24,078 nt of DNA from the NCBI GenBank assembly GCA_964529155.1, contig CAZGVV010000031.1, forward strand, positions 1-24,078, given 5' to 3'. A model generated the notes under the pieces. It saw only the letters and a list, made by a program, of their open reading frames with translations. It had not been told where the DNA came from and ran no database searches. Positions within the stretch are counted from its first letter, which is position 1. Every line of letters begins with the position of its first letter. Below are positions 22,407-24,078 of the stretch, piece by piece. The stretch comes from CAZGVV01 sp964529155. GTDB lineage: Bacteria; Pseudomonadota; Alphaproteobacteria; Rickettsiales; SXRF01. The position numbers were made by a program, and so were the translations under genes.

Positions 22407-23778
22407 CCTCCACCGCCGCACTGCTTTACCTCCTCGCCGCTATTTGCTTTATTTTGGCATTAAAAGGCTTGTCTTCACCTGCTTCAGCGCGGCGAGGCAA
22501 CTGGCTGGGCATGGCGGGGATGGCGCTTGCCATTGGCACAACATTTACTTTGCCCGGTATCGGACATTTTCAATTGATTGGCCTGGCGATTGTAATCGGC
22601 GGTGTTATCGGCACCGTCNNNNNNNNNNACAACTCGTGGCGGCCTTTCACTCGCTGGTGGGGTTGGCAGCGGTGCTGATTGCCATGGCGGCGCTGTGGTC
22701 GCCTGAGGCGTACCATATTCTGGGGGGAGATGGAGAAATCCATTTTTCCAGCCGTATTGAAATGAGTTTGGGTGCAGTCATCGGCGCGATCACGTTTAGC
22801 GGTTCCCTCATCGCATTTGCAAAATTGCAGGCGTTGCTTTCCGGTAAGCCATTACGTTTTTCCGGTCAGCATGTCCTGAATGCGGCGCTTGCTATTGGCA
22901 TTCTTGTGGTCATCGCGCTCTTCTGCGTACACACAGAAAAATCGCTGTTTGTGCTGATGGTGCTGCTTGCTTTTGCACTGGGATTCTTGCTCATTTTGCC
23001 TATTGGCGGTGCCGATATGCCGGTGGTGGTGTCCATGCTTAACTCGTATTCCGGGTGGGCGGCAAGCGGCATCGGGTTTACGCTTGGCAATCCACTGCTG
23101 ATTATCACCGGCGCGTTAGTGGGCGCATCCGGAGCGATTCTTTCGTACATCATGTGCAAGGCGATGAACCGCTCCATCATCAACGTGATATTTGGCGGAT
23201 TTGGCGCAGCGGCTGCGGGTCCCGCCGTAGCAGGTGCTGCCGATGACCGGCCGGTAAAAGCCGGAAGTGCCGAGGACGCAGCGTTTCTTATGCAGAATGC
23301 CGGTTCGGTTATTATTGTCCCCGGCTATGGCATGGCAGTAGCCCAAGCACAGCATGCCGTGCGGGAGATGGCGGATTTATTGGAAGAGCAAGGCATCCGC
23401 GTGCGTTACGCCATTCACCCGGTAGCGGGACGCATGCCCGGCCACATGAACGTGCTGCTGGCCGAAGCCAATGTGCCGTATGACAATGTGTTCGAGCTGG
23501 AAGAAATCAACAACGAATTCGCCACCACCGACGTGGCCTATGTCATCGGTGCCAACGACGTCACCAACCCCGCCGCCCGCACCGACCCGCAAAGCCCGAT
23601 TTATGGCATGCCCGTACTGGACGTCGCCGCCGCCAAAACCGTGATCTTCGTCAAACGCGGCATGAGCGCAGGCTACGCAGGCGTGGACAATACGTTATTT
23701 TACCAGGACAACACGATGATGTTGTTTGGCGACGCGAAAAAGGTGACGGAAGAGATTGTGAAGTCCTTGAAGGTATAA
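22403..23778 (+). CDS. pntB: NAD(P) transhydrogenase subunit beta, interrupted by an assembly gap
   Basis: PntB carries the rest of the proton channel (dII) and the NADP(H)-binding domain dIII. It starts at ATG 22403 with MTSTAALLYLLAAICFILAL. Seventy-two codons reach GGVIGTV just before ten N (22619-22628). The frame resumes at 22630 with QLVAAFHSLVGLAAV. In related PntB proteins about 11 residues (an IARRIxMTxxP-type stretch) lie between, so about 32 bases are missing; that size also restores the frame. The corrected length is about 465 residues, as in the family. dIII motifs VPGYGMAVAQAQHAV, HPVAGRMPGHMNVLLAEA, IGANDVTNPAA and KRGMSAGYAGVDN are present. A continuous frame from 22351 across the N run has a wrong N-terminus. 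Confidence 0.95.
22619..22628. other. Assembly gap (10 N) inside pntB
   Basis: Ten N stand in for an estimated 32 bases of pntB. The flanking protein sequence is normal on both sides, so this is a sequencing gap and not a mutation. Confidence 0.97.
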
Positions 23779-23780
23779 CT

Positions 23781-24032
23781 ATGTCCTCCGTCACTAACAA
23801 TATCCCCGCCCGCCGCTACGAACTAGCCCTTGAAGGCGGGGTTGCATTTGCGGATTACACCAAACAAGGAAACCGCCTGATGATTACCCATGTAGAAGTG
23901 CCGGGCGCTCTGCAAGGTCAGGGCATTGCCGCCACGCTCATGCAAGAGGTGGTTTCTGATGCCAAGAAACAAGGCCTTGAAATTGTTCCTGTCTGTTCCT
24001 ATGCAGCCGCATATATGAAGCGGCATATATAG
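23781..24032 (+). CDS. Small GNAT-fold N-acetyltransferase-like protein (YjdJ type)
   Basis: The 83-residue product matches the short, single-motif GNAT group (PF14542 type). It has YELALEGGVAFADYTKQGNRLMITHVEVPGALQGQGIAATLM, where GQGIA is the acetyl-CoA-binding loop. It then has VVSDAKKQGLEIVPVCSYAAAYMKRHI, with the conserved Cys. It ends a few residues short of the usual HPxYxDLL tail, so it may be slightly truncated. It starts two bases after the pntB stop and should be part of the pnt transcript. Substrate unknown. Confidence 0.85.
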   Translation: MSSVTNNIPARRYELALEGGVAFADYTKQGNRLMITHVEVPGALQGQGIAATLMQEVVSDAKKQGLEIVPVCSYAAAYMKRHI

Positions 24033-24078
24033 TTATTTCAATTTAAAATTATACGTAGGCGAAAATAGTGTTTTCGAG

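Noticed and set aside
22351..23778. 475-codon frame reading through the N run into pntB
   Set aside because: The first 90 or so residues are a wrong frame over membrane protein B and the pntB start. The correct N-terminus is at 22403.
24060..24076. CGAAAA / TTTTCG inverted repeat at the right edge
   Set aside because: Short AT-rich stem at the end of the window; its context is cut off, so no call can be made.

Overview
This window looks like chromosomal DNA of an alphaproteobacterium. The evidence is the three-subunit proton-translocating transhydrogenase (pntAA-pntAB-pntB), the def-fmt-truA cluster, the amidase-PBP1A pair, a ComEC without a C-terminal hydrolase domain, and the sequence style of all housekeeping proteins. 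It is mostly core genome: cell-wall synthesis, translation, folate, heat shock and energy metabolism. Small genes of unknown function are slotted between the core genes. Two runs of ten N (16229-16238 and 22619-22628) mark scaffold joins inside coding genes. Both shift the reading frame, so naive translation breaks those genes.

Layout. 1-3627 (minus): a secreted zinc amidase followed by the overlapping PBP1A gene, cut by the left edge. 3710-5056 (plus): a c-di-GMP phosphodiesterase-type EAL protein with a degenerate GGDEF domain. 5192-5653: a small secreted unknown. 5669-7753 (minus): ComEC. 7831-11833 (plus): gltX, an unknown gene, def, fmt and truA, packed as one transcription unit. 11830-12123 (minus): a second small secreted unknown. 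12293-15344 (minus): htpG and dapE behind a heat-shock-type promoter. 15380-16643 (plus): a secreted ankyrin protein interrupted by the first gap. 16646-17953 (minus): an LplT-like MFS transporter. 18021-19152 (plus): folE and apaG. 19282-19890: a Gly/Met-rich unknown. 20010-24032 (plus): the pnt operon, with two unknown membrane proteins between pntAB and pntB, then a small GNAT protein.

Two observations stand out. First, three unrelated genes of unknown function (5192, 12123 minus, 19282) each have a promoter with the same geometry: 7-bp half-sites resembling CTGTCAT repeated every 11 bp, then exactly 10 bp, then a TATAAT-like -10. This is the arrangement of a PhoB-activated promoter such as E. 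coli phoA, so they may form a small phosphate-starvation regulon of orphan, partly secreted proteins. Second, two paralogous small membrane proteins are embedded in the pnt operon. ATGA stop/start overlaps join them to pntAB and pntB; one has ten cysteines and the other none. They are candidates for an accessory part of the transhydrogenase.

Other structure includes a 32-bp perfect palindrome in the 3' end of truA at a synteny break, and heptanucleotide tandem repeats around apaG and the Gly-rich gene, one 21-bp block recurring in inverted orientation. No tRNA, rRNA, CRISPR array, insertion sequence or integrase was seen. No gene-free stretch exceeds 300 bases.
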